From Pirellulales bacterium (GTDB lineage Bacteria; Planctomycetota; Planctomycetia; Pirellulales; Lacipirellulaceae), in assembly GCA_022841705.1 (NCBI GenBank), contig JALHQZ010000001.1:868001-932000 (forward strand): DNA of 64,000 bases. Reading direction: 5' to 3'. The notes beneath the pieces were generated by a model. That model made no database searches. It saw only the letters and a list, made by a program, of their open reading frames with translations, and was not told the origin of the DNA. This document shows, piece by piece, positions 25,295-34,360 of the stretch. The position numbers were made by a program, and so were the translations under genes. Numbering within the stretch: the stretch's first letter is position 1; each line of letters begins with the position of its first letter.

Positions 25295-27139
25295 TTAGCG
25301 GTGGTGCGCATACTTTCGGCGAGTGGCAGATATCAACGCGAACAGCGCCATCGCCATCGCTGCAGGTTCGGGTATTGCTAAACCGGCGGCAGTGGCCGCA
25401 GTCGCGCCAAGATTATTCGCCCACACTTCGTAGTCGGCTTGCGTGACGCCGTCGGGGGTGCTGTCGTTGGGCAGGACAGTGCTGGTGCCGTTCGCTTCGC
25501 GCCACACGGTGTAGTCGGCGGCATCGACGGAGCCATTGTCGTTGTAATCGCCCCAGAGACTCGCCGGGACGACGTTCGCCAGCAGCTCGAGCGTGAGCGT
25601 TTGGTTCTGGGCACCGGGCAGATTCTCGCCGGAGAGGTTCAGCGTGTAGCTGGCGAACAGACTGCCGAGTCGCGTGGGGATGAGCAGCGCTTGAAACGCG
25701 CTGGCGCCACCCGCGGCAAGGTTGCTGAAGAGCGTGGCGCCGGCCGAGAGCACATCGGTATCGCCGGAGCCAGTGAGCGAATCGAGGTCCAGGTTTGCTG
25801 GGAACGCGGGGCCGCCGCCGCTCGCTGCAAGATTGAACAACGAGTAGACGCTTTGCTGAGTGGTGACGCCCAAGGGGACTGTGCCGAAATCAATCGTCTG
25901 CGTGCGGATATTGCTGTTCGAGGAGAACGACGCCACCGGATGATTGAGCACATTCAAATTGACAGTGATGGTGTCATTCGCATCGTTCGCCCCGCGGCCG
26001 AAGCCGCCAGCGGTGGTAATGTCGAGATTGTCGATCGTCACCGTACCGGTCTTCAACCCGGCCGTCGTCGAGGTGGTCGCAAGACCAACGCTAATCGCCC
26101 GACTATCAGTTCCGCCGGTGCGCATCGGATTGAATGCGCCACTTAGCGAACTGGTCGCCGCGCCGCTGGTGGTGACGGAAAAATAAGTGCCGTCGTCGCC
26201 CGCTTTGTTGATGGTGAGGGCCGTCGGGCTCGGCACGGTTCCGCCGACGTAAATCCGGCCGAGATCAACCGTGCGCGCGGAAGCTCCCGACGAATTCACG
26301 GTGGCGCCGGCAATGGAGACTTGGCTGTCGTTCGCCTGATCGACGAAGATCGACCACGCCCAAGCGGGATTATCGATGAACGGATTGCGATTGCGCTGAT
26401 AACTATCGTAAATGATCTGATTGCGGCGGCGTTCAAAGTTGTCGGGCGCGCGGGCGTAGTTCCACTCGATCATCCGCGTGAGGTTGCCCATGTTATTGCC
26501 GCTGGGGGCGCCGGCGGCAAGTTCGAGGTCGACCGTGCCGCTATCGGCGCCATCGTAGCGAACGGCCATGTAGAACACTTCGCGGGCGATCATGCCGGCG
26601 TCGGCATCGCCGGGGTACCAATAGGTTTGACCTCCTTCTGAGAGCGTACCAAACATTTGCCCGCTGGGGCGACTGCCGTAGGCGCCGCCGAAGTCAAGAT
26701 TGCCGCGATCGCTGTTGATGCCGTTGTCGGATGGACGCAAGTGATGTAAGTCGCTGCCGTCGGGTGGGCTGGTCGTGTCCACTCCAACCGCCTGCGGCCA
26801 GACATGCTCACGATTCCAAGAGACGCCGCTATCCCAGCCGGGAATGGAACCGCCCGGATTGATCGCCGCGACGTTCAGCGACGTCCGGTCGTAAACCAAA
26901 ATCATCCGTCCGGCCGCGTTCGGGTCGGCATCGGTCACCTGTAGAATGGTGCGGAGCGCATCATAAGAGAAGGTCGTATGCCCATCGATGATGTCGTTGA
27001 GCTGCGCCTTGAGCGTGGCGCCCGTGCCGGTGGCGGTGTTGTAGTAGGTTGCGGGCGGATCGTACTGCGCGAGCGCAGCGCGGATCGCGCATAACACTAA
27101 GAGGGGCGCTAACCACCTTGTTCGCCGCCGACCCATCAT
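25295..27139 (-). CDS. Secreted endonuclease I family protein with dockerin-like and PEP-CTERM ends
   Basis: A 614-residue exported nuclease. After the signal peptide (ending AIRAALA) comes an endonuclease I (EndA/NucM) domain with WNREHVWPQ and DLHHLRPSDNGINSDRGN, the beta-beta-alpha metal active site, ending near residue 260. Two beta-sandwich modules follow (TVDLGRIYVGGTVPSP, TIDFGTVPLGVT, each of about 100 residues). The C-terminal module GDYNDNGSVDAADYTVWR is the planctomycete dockerin-like pair, then IPEPAAMAMALFALIS and a basic tail. The ATG at 27139 has GAGGT upstream. A PEP-CTERM signal predicts sorting to the cell surface, where it would degrade extracellular DNA. It is first in a series of similar proteins. 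Confidence 0.88.
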   Translation of the reverse strand: MMGRRRTRWLAPLLVLCAIRAALAQYDPPATYYNTATGTGATLKAQLNDIIDGHTTFSYDALRTILQVTDADPNAAGRMILVYDRTSLNVAAINPGGSIPGWDSGVSWNREHVWPQAVGVDTTSPPDGSDLHHLRPSDNGINSDRGNLDFGGAYGSRPSGQMFGTLSEGGQTYWYPGDADAGMIAREVFYMAVRYDGADSGTVDLELAAGAPSGNNMGNLTRMIEWNYARAPDNFERRRNQIIYDSYQRNRNPFIDNPAWAWSIFVDQANDSQVSIAGATVNSSGASARTVDLGRIYVGGTVPSPTALTINKAGDDGTYFSVTTSGAATSSLSGAFNPMRTGGTDSRAISVGLATTSTTAGLKTGTVTIDNLDITTAGGFGRGANDANDTITVNLNVLNHPVASFSSNSNIRTQTIDFGTVPLGVTTQQSVYSLFNLAASGGGPAFPANLDLDSLTGSGDTDVLSAGATLFSNLAAGGASAFQALLIPTRLGSLFASYTLNLSGENLPGAQNQTLTLELLANVVPASLWGDYNDNGSVDAADYTVWREANGTSTVLPNDSTPDGVTQADYEVWANNLGATAATAAGLAIPEPAAMAMALFALISATRRKYAHHR

Positions 27140-27234
27140 TCCACGCGTACCTCGGAGTTCCTGTTTGTCCAAGGCTTAAGGATAGTCAAAAGTAGCCGAT
27201 TTGCCGAGCATTTGGCGGCGGCAATTTCCGCAAT

Positions 27235-28842
27235 TCACGCACCAAAATAGCCGGATTGCCGTGCGATCCGACGAGCGCTTCTCCAGCAACGCGAAGCCTT
27301 GCGCTTCCCGGACCTCGTGGCGGACCGGCTAGTGAAAAGGCATAATATGGTGGCGAATAGCGCGAGTGCTTGGGGCTCGGGAATTGAGGCCCCGCTGGCC
27401 GGGCTGCCGCTGAAGTTCGCTTGCCACACGGCAAAGTCCACCGTCGTGACACTGCCTGGTGTAGTGTCGTTCGGCAGGGTCACGTACGCGCCCAGCCGAT
27501 CGCGCCAGCGGGTGAAGTCGGCGGCATTCACGGCGCCGTCGGCATTGTAGTCGCCTGCAGTGGCGGCGGGGTTCCATTCGAAGGCGCCGCGATCGAGCGC
27601 GGCGCCAATCGGCCGCTCAACGCCGGCGAGGTCGGCGCCTGGCGCCAACTGGGTGACGCCATTGTTGAGCGCCGCCGACTGCGGTTTGAGCCGGTAGTCT
27701 CCCGCCGCCCAGTTGATGAAGAGATCATTCGCCGCCGCAACCGTCGAGTTCAAATCCTGACCGGTCTGCGTACGCCACTGGGCGAGCGACAGTGTGCTCG
27801 CGCCGTCGGTGGTGGTGAAGCGCGAGGTGACCACGTTCGAATCGCTCACGAAGTTCGCCAAGCTGTCGGCGGTGACACTGACTGCGCCGCGCGCGGGATG
27901 CTCCGTCACCAGAATGTTGTTGAGCAGCGTATTGCCGGTGCTGCCATCGCGGATGTTGATCGCCCAGCGGCCATCGCTCGCTTGGTGAATGGTGTTATTG
28001 ACGATGACGTTATTCTTGGCGGGTTCGCCGCCGTCGATCTGGTAGAGCGAAATGCCGCTGGCGTGGTTGTTATAGAGCAGATTGTTCACCACGCGCGAGC
28101 TTTGCACGCCATCGAAATTGAGCGCGCTGCCGCCGAGTGTTCCATTGTTGTAGATGACGTTCTCTGCGATGAGCGCATCGCTAATCACACCATCACCGCC
28201 AAGCGACGCATCGGCGTTTAGCTGGATACCGCTTCGCTTGTTGCCATACACCAGATTGCCACGGACGAGGGGGCGATCACCGGAATTGGAAACGTAGATG
28301 CCGTGCTCATCTTGCGAGTTCGCCATCAGATTGTGTTCGATCACCAGATCGTCGACGTGACCAGTGAGGATGCCCCACTTGAAGTTGTTGATGCCCGTGG
28401 AGTTGCGAATTGTGACGAACTTCGCGTGGTTCTCCGCGTTTCCCACGGTGCGAATGCCGGTGCGCGGCATGTTCTCCACGCGAAAGCCATCGATCACGAT
28501 GTAGGACGCCTGCTCGAGATTAATGCCATCCGGAGTGGTGGCGTTCCGTTGGTTGATGAGCACACCTGGTGCGGCAAGAAATTGAATCGGCGCGTCGGCC
28601 AAGCCGCTGGTAGTGAGATGAAAGCCAGTGTAGGTCCCCGCTTGCACGAGGACGCGATCACCGGGGCCAACTTGATTCGCGGCGCGCTGCAGGGTTTTCC
28701 ACGGGGCTGCTGCGCTCCCAGCAGCGGAGTCGAGCCCGGTAGGGCTGACGTGGTAGTCGATCGCTTTCGCGCGACCAGGCCCTCCGATTGCGACGATCAA
28801 TGCAGCCAACACTCGCGCCGTGCGCACGCCAACTCTCGCCAT
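27235..28842 (-). CDS. Secreted right-handed parallel beta-helix protein, PEP-CTERM
   Basis: A 535-residue exported protein. A signal peptide ends near AKA, then YHVSPTGLDSAAGSAAAPWKTL starts a pectate-lyase-like beta helix, with many N-rich turns (LVIEHNLMANS, RGNLVYGNKRSG, NNLLYNNHASG). The dockerin-like module GDYNADGAVNAADFTRWR and IPEPQALALFATILCLF follow. After the anchor an unusually long 30-residue basic tail (SRSATRSGKRKASRCWRSARR) extends to the stop, and its last part is encoded by palindrome 27253-27269. Polysaccharide binding or cleavage is likely for this fold but no catalytic motif is certain. The tail suggests loss of an original stop. Confidence 0.85.
   Translation of the reverse strand: MARVGVRTARVLAALIVAIGGPGRAKAIDYHVSPTGLDSAAGSAAAPWKTLQRAANQVGPGDRVLVQAGTYTGFHLTTSGLADAPIQFLAAPGVLINQRNATTPDGINLEQASYIVIDGFRVENMPRTGIRTVGNAENHAKFVTIRNSTGINNFKWGILTGHVDDLVIEHNLMANSQDEHGIYVSNSGDRPLVRGNLVYGNKRSGIQLNADASLGGDGVISDALIAENVIYNNGTLGGSALNFDGVQSSRVVNNLLYNNHASGISLYQIDGGEPAKNNVIVNNTIHQASDGRWAINIRDGSTGNTLLNNILVTEHPARGAVSVTADSLANFVSDSNVVTSRFTTTDGASTLSLAQWRTQTGQDLNSTVAAANDLFINWAAGDYRLKPQSAALNNGVTQLAPGADLAGVERPIGAALDRGAFEWNPAATAGDYNADGAVNAADFTRWRDRLGAYVTLPNDTTPGSVTTVDFAVWQANFSGSPASGASIPEPQALALFATILCLFTSRSATRSGKRKASRCWRSARRIARQSGYFGA
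27253..27269. repeat. GGATCGC-type palindrome encoding the C-terminal tail
   Basis: GGATTGC and GCGATCC flank a CGT spacer. The palindrome is inside the 3' end of the beta-helix gene and encodes the residues RIARQS, five codons before its stop. It belongs with the copies at 31346, 31404 and 37048. Confidence 0.65.
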
Positions 28843-28891
28843 GACGCCTTGCTCCTCTGTTCCGGAAAGAAGAAGTCGCAGTGGGCACAGT

Positions 28892-31210
28892 TTAGCGGGT
28901 CACGCGCGAAGTCAGCAAGCAAATGCTGAAAAGCAGAGTGATCAGCAGCACGAAGAGCGCTGACGGTTCGGGCACGGCGGTCGATGCGGCGCTGCTGGCG
29001 CCTTGCCCGAAATTGGTTTGCCACACCGCATAGTCAGCTGTGCTTACGCTCCCCGACGTCGTATCGTTCGGCAGCACCGTGTTCGTGCCAAGCGCATCTC
29101 GGTAGCGGGTGTAGTCCGCGGCGTCGACCGTACCGTTGTTGTTGTAGTCGCCGGGGATTCCGGCGCTCGTCACAATCAAAACGCCACTCGCATAGAGTGA
29201 CGACGTGTTCCAGGTCATTCCACTGCCGAGCGTGGGAAGGGTAATCAAATCAAAGGCGCCGCTGAGCGTTCCCCAATTCAGCAGATCGTACGTCTGGCCC
29301 AAGGTAGGTGTGAAACCATTAATGAGCGAAACCACCAGAGAACCGTCCAGCGACAATGCACCAGAGGACTCGAGCTGATCGTGCTGACTGCCGGCGGTCA
29401 GCCCGCCGATCTCCATGGTAAGCGTTGAGCCGTCCTGCATAGCGAGCGAGCCGACCTTGAGCTTGCCCGCTGATGCGCCGGGCGCCAGCGTGCTGCCAGA
29501 ATTTGCCGTCACGGCGCCGTCCACGACGCCCGTGCCCCCTAGGGTTCCCGTGGTGTTGACGACCACGCCGCCCGCGATGGAGCCGTTAACCACGAGAGTT
29601 CCGGCATCGACAGTTGTACCGCCGGTATAAGTGCTTGCATTGTCGAGCGTCAGCTTGCCGGCGCCTTGCTTTGTAAGCTGACCAGCGCCGCTGATGACAC
29701 CGGTTAGCGTGAGATCATCGCTGCCAGTGAAAGTGGCATGGGGGGAATTCAGAAGGACGCGATTAGCGATGACGCGGGCGCCACCCTCCGCACGCACAGC
29801 GCCGCCCAATAAGCTCAATCGACCTTCAAACGCGCCGGTTAGCCCCAGAGCAACGTTGTGGCCAATCGCCAATGTTCCCTGCTCGACCGTGACAGTTCCA
29901 TAGAACGTGCTCGCGGAAGATTGCTTGAGAATTAAGGTCCCGGCGCCATGCTTATAAACTGTTCCTGATCCATGCAGGCGCCCGTCGAGCGTGAGGTTGC
30001 CATCACTTTGAGTCACCTCGATCGTTCCTTCGTTCGCGCCAACCACGCTTAGCGCACGGTCGTCCATGCCGCTATTGACGGGGATCGTGAGCGTCGCATT
30101 GCCGCTAGCAGTGCTCTTCAGTACGTTAAAGCCGCTTCCTTCAAGGCTAAGCTTGCTGAGCACTGCGCTTCGTCCGTTGAGGTCGAACTTCCCGCCGCCT
30201 TGCAGCGTCAACAAACCTCCCCCGAGGGGATTGTCGGGGCCCGTTAACTTCAGCGTGCCTTCGGTAATCTTTGTCTGGCCGGTGTAAGGAAGATTACCCG
30301 AGAGCGCGAGTGTTCCGGCGCCCAATTTCGTTAATCCCAAAGTTTGGATGCCGCCATTTTGCAGGACGCCGGCGTAGGTCACGTCGGCCGCGTTATCGAT
30401 TGTGAGAATGGCGCTAGAGACGGCGCTCCCATTTTGCACGACGGGCGATCCGACTACGGCATCGGTCGTTATGCCGCTGACGGTGACGTTGTTTCCGAAC
30501 AACGAGAGCGAACCGGTGCTTCCCGAGCCAAAGGCGATGGCGTTCGGCGTGGTGGAATTCAGCGCGCCGGCATGGTTGAGCTGCACATTGCCAGCGCTAA
30601 TCGCGACGCCTCCGCTGAAGGTGTTGGCGGCGCCAAGCGTGAGTTGGCCGGCGCCGATCTTCGCAAGGCCATTCGTTCCGCTTAAAGTTCCGCCGATCAA
30701 GGTATTGCCTCCGCCGCCAACCGTGAGATTATTGGCGCCGAGGGAGACGCTGCCGCTCACCGACAGTAAGTTGCTGGAATCATTCGCCCAAGCCTGCGGC
30801 GCCGTTACGCTGATCGCTGGATTGATGGTGTTAACTCCCGCTCCGGGACTAACCGAGATCCCGCCGCTCCCCAGCGTCAAGGTGTTCGTCCCTATCCCAG
30901 ATTGAATGCTCACGGAACCGGTGCTGTTGAAGACCAGCCCCAGCGCTGACTGTGCCGTATTGAGGTTCACCGTTTGCGGCGTGTTGACGGTCTCGATGTT
31001 GAAGATTGCCGTGTCGCCGGCGCCCGGCTTTGCCGCGGGGTTGGGCGTGGTGGCGTTCGAGAAGAGCGACCAATTGCTCGCGACGTTCCATGATGTGCCG
31101 GTGCCATCCCACAGAATATTCACCGCTGATGCCGTGGCGCCAAATAGTCCGCTCGTTACCCCAATGAACACGATTAGCAGCAAACACGAAGTGCAATTCT
31201 CGCGGTTCAT
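28892..31210 (-). CDS. Large beta-solenoid (autotransporter-associated repeat) PEP-CTERM protein
   Basis: A 772-residue exported protein. It has a signal peptide (LLLIVFIGVTSGLFGATASA) and then NILWDGTGTSWNVASNWSLF, the usual opening of planctomycete repeat proteins. Most of the rest is Gly/Ser/Thr-rich beta repeats of the PATR type (LTKLGAGTLALSGNLPYTG, LTKQGAGKLTLDNASTYTGG, LAKIGAGQLTLGAANTFSGG). The end has GDYNNNGTVDAADYTRYR, a VPEPSALFVLLITLLF anchor and a short basic tail. The ATG at 31210 is preferred over TTG at 31225. Such proteins probably form fibrous surface material or adhesins, but binding partners are unknown. There is no transporter beta-barrel, so it is not a classical autotransporter. 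Confidence 0.87.
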   Translation of the reverse strand: MNRENCTSCLLLIVFIGVTSGLFGATASAVNILWDGTGTSWNVASNWSLFSNATTPNPAAKPGAGDTAIFNIETVNTPQTVNLNTAQSALGLVFNSTGSVSIQSGIGTNTLTLGSGGISVSPGAGVNTINPAISVTAPQAWANDSSNLLSVSGSVSLGANNLTVGGGGNTLIGGTLSGTNGLAKIGAGQLTLGAANTFSGGVAISAGNVQLNHAGALNSTTPNAIAFGSGSTGSLSLFGNNVTVSGITTDAVVGSPVVQNGSAVSSAILTIDNAADVTYAGVLQNGGIQTLGLTKLGAGTLALSGNLPYTGQTKITEGTLKLTGPDNPLGGGLLTLQGGGKFDLNGRSAVLSKLSLEGSGFNVLKSTASGNATLTIPVNSGMDDRALSVVGANEGTIEVTQSDGNLTLDGRLHGSGTVYKHGAGTLILKQSSASTFYGTVTVEQGTLAIGHNVALGLTGAFEGRLSLLGGAVRAEGGARVIANRVLLNSPHATFTGSDDLTLTGVISGAGQLTKQGAGKLTLDNASTYTGGTTVDAGTLVVNGSIAGGVVVNTTGTLGGTGVVDGAVTANSGSTLAPGASAGKLKVGSLAMQDGSTLTMEIGGLTAGSQHDQLESSGALSLDGSLVVSLINGFTPTLGQTYDLLNWGTLSGAFDLITLPTLGSGMTWNTSSLYASGVLIVTSAGIPGDYNNNGTVDAADYTRYRDALGTNTVLPNDTTSGSVSTADYAVWQTNFGQGASSAASTAVPEPSALFVLLITLLFSICLLTSRVTR

Positions 31211-31345
31211 ATCAGTGAAACCCAACGCAGCCAGCGGGCAGAGAAGAACGCAATGTTCCGCTAGTATACGTAACCGCGGCGATTACTACCGCGCTATTTA
31301 GCGCCCCAGCTCTCGAAAATTCTCACGATCTCGGCCAATGCCCGC

Positions 31346-31358
31346 ATCGCCAGGCGAT
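31346..31358. repeat. GGATCGC-type palindrome between solenoid genes
   Basis: ATCGCCAGGCGAT is a perfect interrupted palindrome in the 169-base gap between two solenoid genes. It is another copy of the palindrome family at 27253, 31404 and 37048, here not in a coding frame. Confidence 0.6.
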
Positions 31359-31379
31359 CCGCCGTCAACTTTCGCAGGG

Positions 31380-34166
31380 TTAAATGGTTTGGCGACGCCC
31401 TCTGGATCGCTTGGCGATCTGGCAACTAAGTAAGGACGCCAGCAGCACCACGGCGTTCGATTCCGGGACGCTCGTCGCCGCGGCGGACATGCTGCCCGAG
31501 TTGCCAAAATTGTTCCGCCACGTGTTGTACTGCGCCGCGCCGATCACACCGCCGGTTGGATCGTTCGGCAGCACGGTGTTCGTGCCGAGGGCGTCGCGAT
31601 AGAGCGTGTAGTCCGCCGCGTCGACCGTACCGTTGTTGTTGTAGTCGCCGTCGAGGACGGGAACCGTGAAGACTCCGATTGAAACGCTTGTCGGGCCGAC
31701 TGAAATGACCCAACTCAGGCCGCTGGGCAAGCTGGCCGCCGAGAAGTCGAAGTTCGGCGACCCGGTGATCGAGCCCGCGGTGAAGATCGGGAACGACGTT
31801 CCCGCGGTCGGCGTAAAGCCACTGCCCAATGAGACGACAAAATTGCCAGCGAGGCTTGCGGCGCCGGTCACCGTGAGGTCGTCGAAATCGGTGGCGCTAC
31901 GCAGGAAGAAGTTGACGTCGGCGCCCGTGTTCTGCGTCAGCGAACCGACGGACGCGTTGTCGAGGAACATGTCCGACCCGGTCTGCAGCGTCACGCCTCG
32001 GCTAATGCTGGCGCTACCGACGTTCAAAGTCCCAGCGTTTACAATGTCGGCGCGGACCTGGCTGCCCGAACCGACATTCACCGCGCCGTTGTTGACGATC
32101 GACTGGCCTGGGGTCGTTTCGAGGACGCCGCCGGACGTCAGAAAGAGCGTGCCCGAACTGCCGACGGTGACGCCATTGGTGACCGGCACGAATCCTCCGG
32201 CATTGATGTTGAGCTGGCCGGTTCCGGCGCCACCGACGGTCAGCGACGTGCCAACTTCCAACCTCGACCCAGAACCCGTAACGTTCACGGTCGAGTTGAG
32301 GGAGCCCGCGAGCTCGCCGATGACTGTCGAACCCAGCGACTGGGCCTTGCCGCCTGCCGAAACCGTCAGCGTGCTAGTCCCCGTGCGACCGGCGGTGAGC
32401 GTGCCCTGGGCTCGGAGCAGGGAGTCCGCGCCGGTCACGGTTGTCGTGGTGCTCCCCCCCGCCGAGCCGAGCACGACGTTCTGAGCGTCGACGACTCCTG
32501 CGGAGGAAACGGTTGTCGTCGTGCCGCGTTCGAGGAACATCGTTCCGTTCGATTCTACGCGGCCTCCCGTGACGTTGAGCGTGACATTCGACCCAAATTC
32601 GCCCCCCGTTCTCAAGGAGCCGTTCGCCACCAGCCGGGCTCCGCCGCTGATCGTGGCGCTCGCCGTCCCGCCGCCGGTCGAGAAGCCCATCCGGAGCCCC
32701 GAGTTGAAGGTCGCTACGGAGTTGCTGGTGAGGGTCGCGGTAGTGTTCGTTCCATTGACGCCCCAGTCGCTGATCGCGCCACCGGTGGTTCCGACTGTCA
32801 GAAAGCCGCCCGTCATGTCGAGCGTGGCGTCGCCCAGGATCAAGTCCGCGGGGGTGGTGAGCACGCCGTTATTGCGGACCCGCACGGTGTTGTTGTCTGA
32901 CAAGATCAGGGCGGAAGTGGTGGTGCGGTTGACGGTCCCCCCATCGACCAGCAACGTCCGTCCCGCGGCGAGATTCATCGCGCCCCCCGACCAGTCGAAT
33001 CGGCTGCCGGCGTTGAACGTGGCGCCGGCGCTAAAGTTGATCGTGCCGCTGGTCAGATTGAGGTCGGCCTGGTTGTCGAACGTGGCGAGGCCGGCGGTTT
33101 CGAGCGTGCCGCCCCCCACCGTCAGCGAGACCGTCCGAACCGTTGACCCACCCCCCATGCGAAACGTCGACGTCGTGCGGAGCGTGCCGCTGCTGGTGAC
33201 GTTCCCGACGAAAGCCGCGCTGGACGTGCCGGCGCGAAGAGCGCTGACGGTTGCGAGGCCCGAGTTGGAGATCGTGACGGTCGCGTTGCCAGACTGGCTC
33301 GCGCCCCAATCGCTGACGCTGCCCTGAGATGTGAGGGTCGAGCCGGCCCCGGTGACCGTAAGCGAACCAGCCACCCCGTTGCCGACGTCGATGAAGGCGA
33401 CGGCCGAGATGTCGCCACCGCCGGTCGCCTTCAGGTGAACGCCGTCGTCGACGGTGTGCGACTCGACGAACTGCAAGAGGGCCGTGCCGCTGTATTCCAG
33501 ATCGACCCCAGGGAGGGCGTTGAGCTGCCCGCCGCTGTCGATATACGTCGTGCCGCGGACGAGAGTCGTGTCGCCGGCGACGCGCAGCTCGCCTCCGCTG
33601 TTGACAAGTAGAATGCCCGCCGTACTGTCGAACGTGTAGTTGAGAGTCTGCACGCTCGAACCGCTGTTCACCGCGACCGTGCCGTTGTTCACCAACCTGA
33701 GCGTGTTCGTCGTGATCGTCGCATTGTTGAGCGACAAGACCGCGTTTTCGTAGAGCTCCACCAAGGGCGTGTTGAGCCGGAGGCTTGTGATGGTGTGCAC
33801 ATTGAGTGCTTGAAAGTCGGAGTTGCCGAAATCCATCAGCTGGGTCGCGGTCAGGACGGCGCCATTGGAGCCGGTGAACGAGTACTGCTTCGTCGTCGGG
33901 GACTGAACGGACAAACGTCGGATAGTCGTGCTCGCCGCCAACTGCACGTCGGTGATGAGCAGGGGGAAGCCACCGACGCTGTCGAAGAACCGGGCGTCGT
34001 CCGTGGAGCTCGGCGGACTCACTCCAGTCACACCGTTGTTGACCCAAGCGCTCGTCGAAAACCAGTTCGAGGAGAGCCCGATCCAGTCGTGGGCGTGAGC
34101 GGCGCTGGCGACGAGGAGCAGCGCGGCGAGGGCGCACGCCGCGAATCGCTGAGCTCTAGGGAACAT
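31380..34166 (-). CDS. Very large beta-solenoid PEP-CTERM-like protein
   Basis: A 928-residue exported protein. The signal peptide (FAACALAALLLVASAAHA) starts at ATG 34166; an open frame continues to 34319 without good signals. The body is a long series of Gly/Ser/Thr/Asn-rich beta repeats (e.g. STLTSQGSVSDWGASQ and GGAISDWGVNGTNTT share SDWG modules), so it is built by duplication. The end carries GDYNNNGTVDAADYTLYR, then VPESNAVVLLASLLS, a variant of the usual PEP motif, and the tail QIAKRSRGRRQTI encoded partly by palindrome 31404-31420. Function is unknown, likely a surface structural protein. Confidence 0.85.
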   Translation of the reverse strand: MFPRAQRFAACALAALLLVASAAHAHDWIGLSSNWFSTSAWVNNGVTGVSPPSSTDDARFFDSVGGFPLLITDVQLAASTTIRRLSVQSPTTKQYSFTGSNGAVLTATQLMDFGNSDFQALNVHTITSLRLNTPLVELYENAVLSLNNATITTNTLRLVNNGTVAVNSGSSVQTLNYTFDSTAGILLVNSGGELRVAGDTTLVRGTTYIDSGGQLNALPGVDLEYSGTALLQFVESHTVDDGVHLKATGGGDISAVAFIDVGNGVAGSLTVTGAGSTLTSQGSVSDWGASQSGNATVTISNSGLATVSALRAGTSSAAFVGNVTSSGTLRTTSTFRMGGGSTVRTVSLTVGGGTLETAGLATFDNQADLNLTSGTINFSAGATFNAGSRFDWSGGAMNLAAGRTLLVDGGTVNRTTTSALILSDNNTVRVRNNGVLTTPADLILGDATLDMTGGFLTVGTTGGAISDWGVNGTNTTATLTSNSVATFNSGLRMGFSTGGGTASATISGGARLVANGSLRTGGEFGSNVTLNVTGGRVESNGTMFLERGTTTTVSSAGVVDAQNVVLGSAGGSTTTTVTGADSLLRAQGTLTAGRTGTSTLTVSAGGKAQSLGSTVIGELAGSLNSTVNVTGSGSRLEVGTSLTVGGAGTGQLNINAGGFVPVTNGVTVGSSGTLFLTSGGVLETTPGQSIVNNGAVNVGSGSQVRADIVNAGTLNVGSASISRGVTLQTGSDMFLDNASVGSLTQNTGADVNFFLRSATDFDDLTVTGAASLAGNFVVSLGSGFTPTAGTSFPIFTAGSITGSPNFDFSAASLPSGLSWVISVGPTSVSIGVFTVPVLDGDYNNNGTVDAADYTLYRDALGTNTVLPNDPTGGVIGAAQYNTWRNNFGNSGSMSAAATSVPESNAVVLLASLLSCQIAKRSRGRRQTI
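31404..31420. repeat. GGATCGC-type palindrome encoding the PEP-CTERM basic tail
   Basis: GGATCGC and GCGATCT flank a TTG spacer. On the minus strand it encodes the residues IAKRS, the start of the basic cytoplasmic tail of the preceding solenoid protein. The reading frame relative to the palindrome is the same as in the copy at 27253, which encodes IARQS. Confidence 0.7.
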
Positions 34167-34261
34167 GTGGTGCTGCGGGGCTGACGGCAAGCAGGTCAGT
34201 CCGCAGTGTAGTCGGGGCGGCGAGCGGGGGCAATCAACGGCGCGGGAAGGTGGGCGCGACC

Positions 34262-34360
34262 CAATAGCCGGGGACCTACGCTCCGCGGCGTTCGGTTTCT
34301 TCGCAAAGACGCACCGCATCTCAACGCCGCACTCCGCGGAGCGTAGCTCCCCGGCTATTG
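34262..34360. repeat. Family B inverted repeat at the 3' end of a solenoid gene
   Basis: The left arm CAATAGCCGGGG...CTACGCTCCGCGGCG and the right arm CTCCGCGGAGCGTAGCTCCC form a long imperfect hairpin with about 35 bases between. The stop codon and last 12 codons of the downstream PEP-CTERM gene (34321) lie in the right arm. A second copy is at 41166-41262. No T-run is present, but the placement fits a 3'-end hairpin. Confidence 0.7.

Noticed and set aside
31666..33327. Plus-strand Pro/Val-rich ORFs opposite the solenoid gene
   Set aside because: They are reverse translations of Gly/Thr/Asn-rich repeats with no start signals or motifs.
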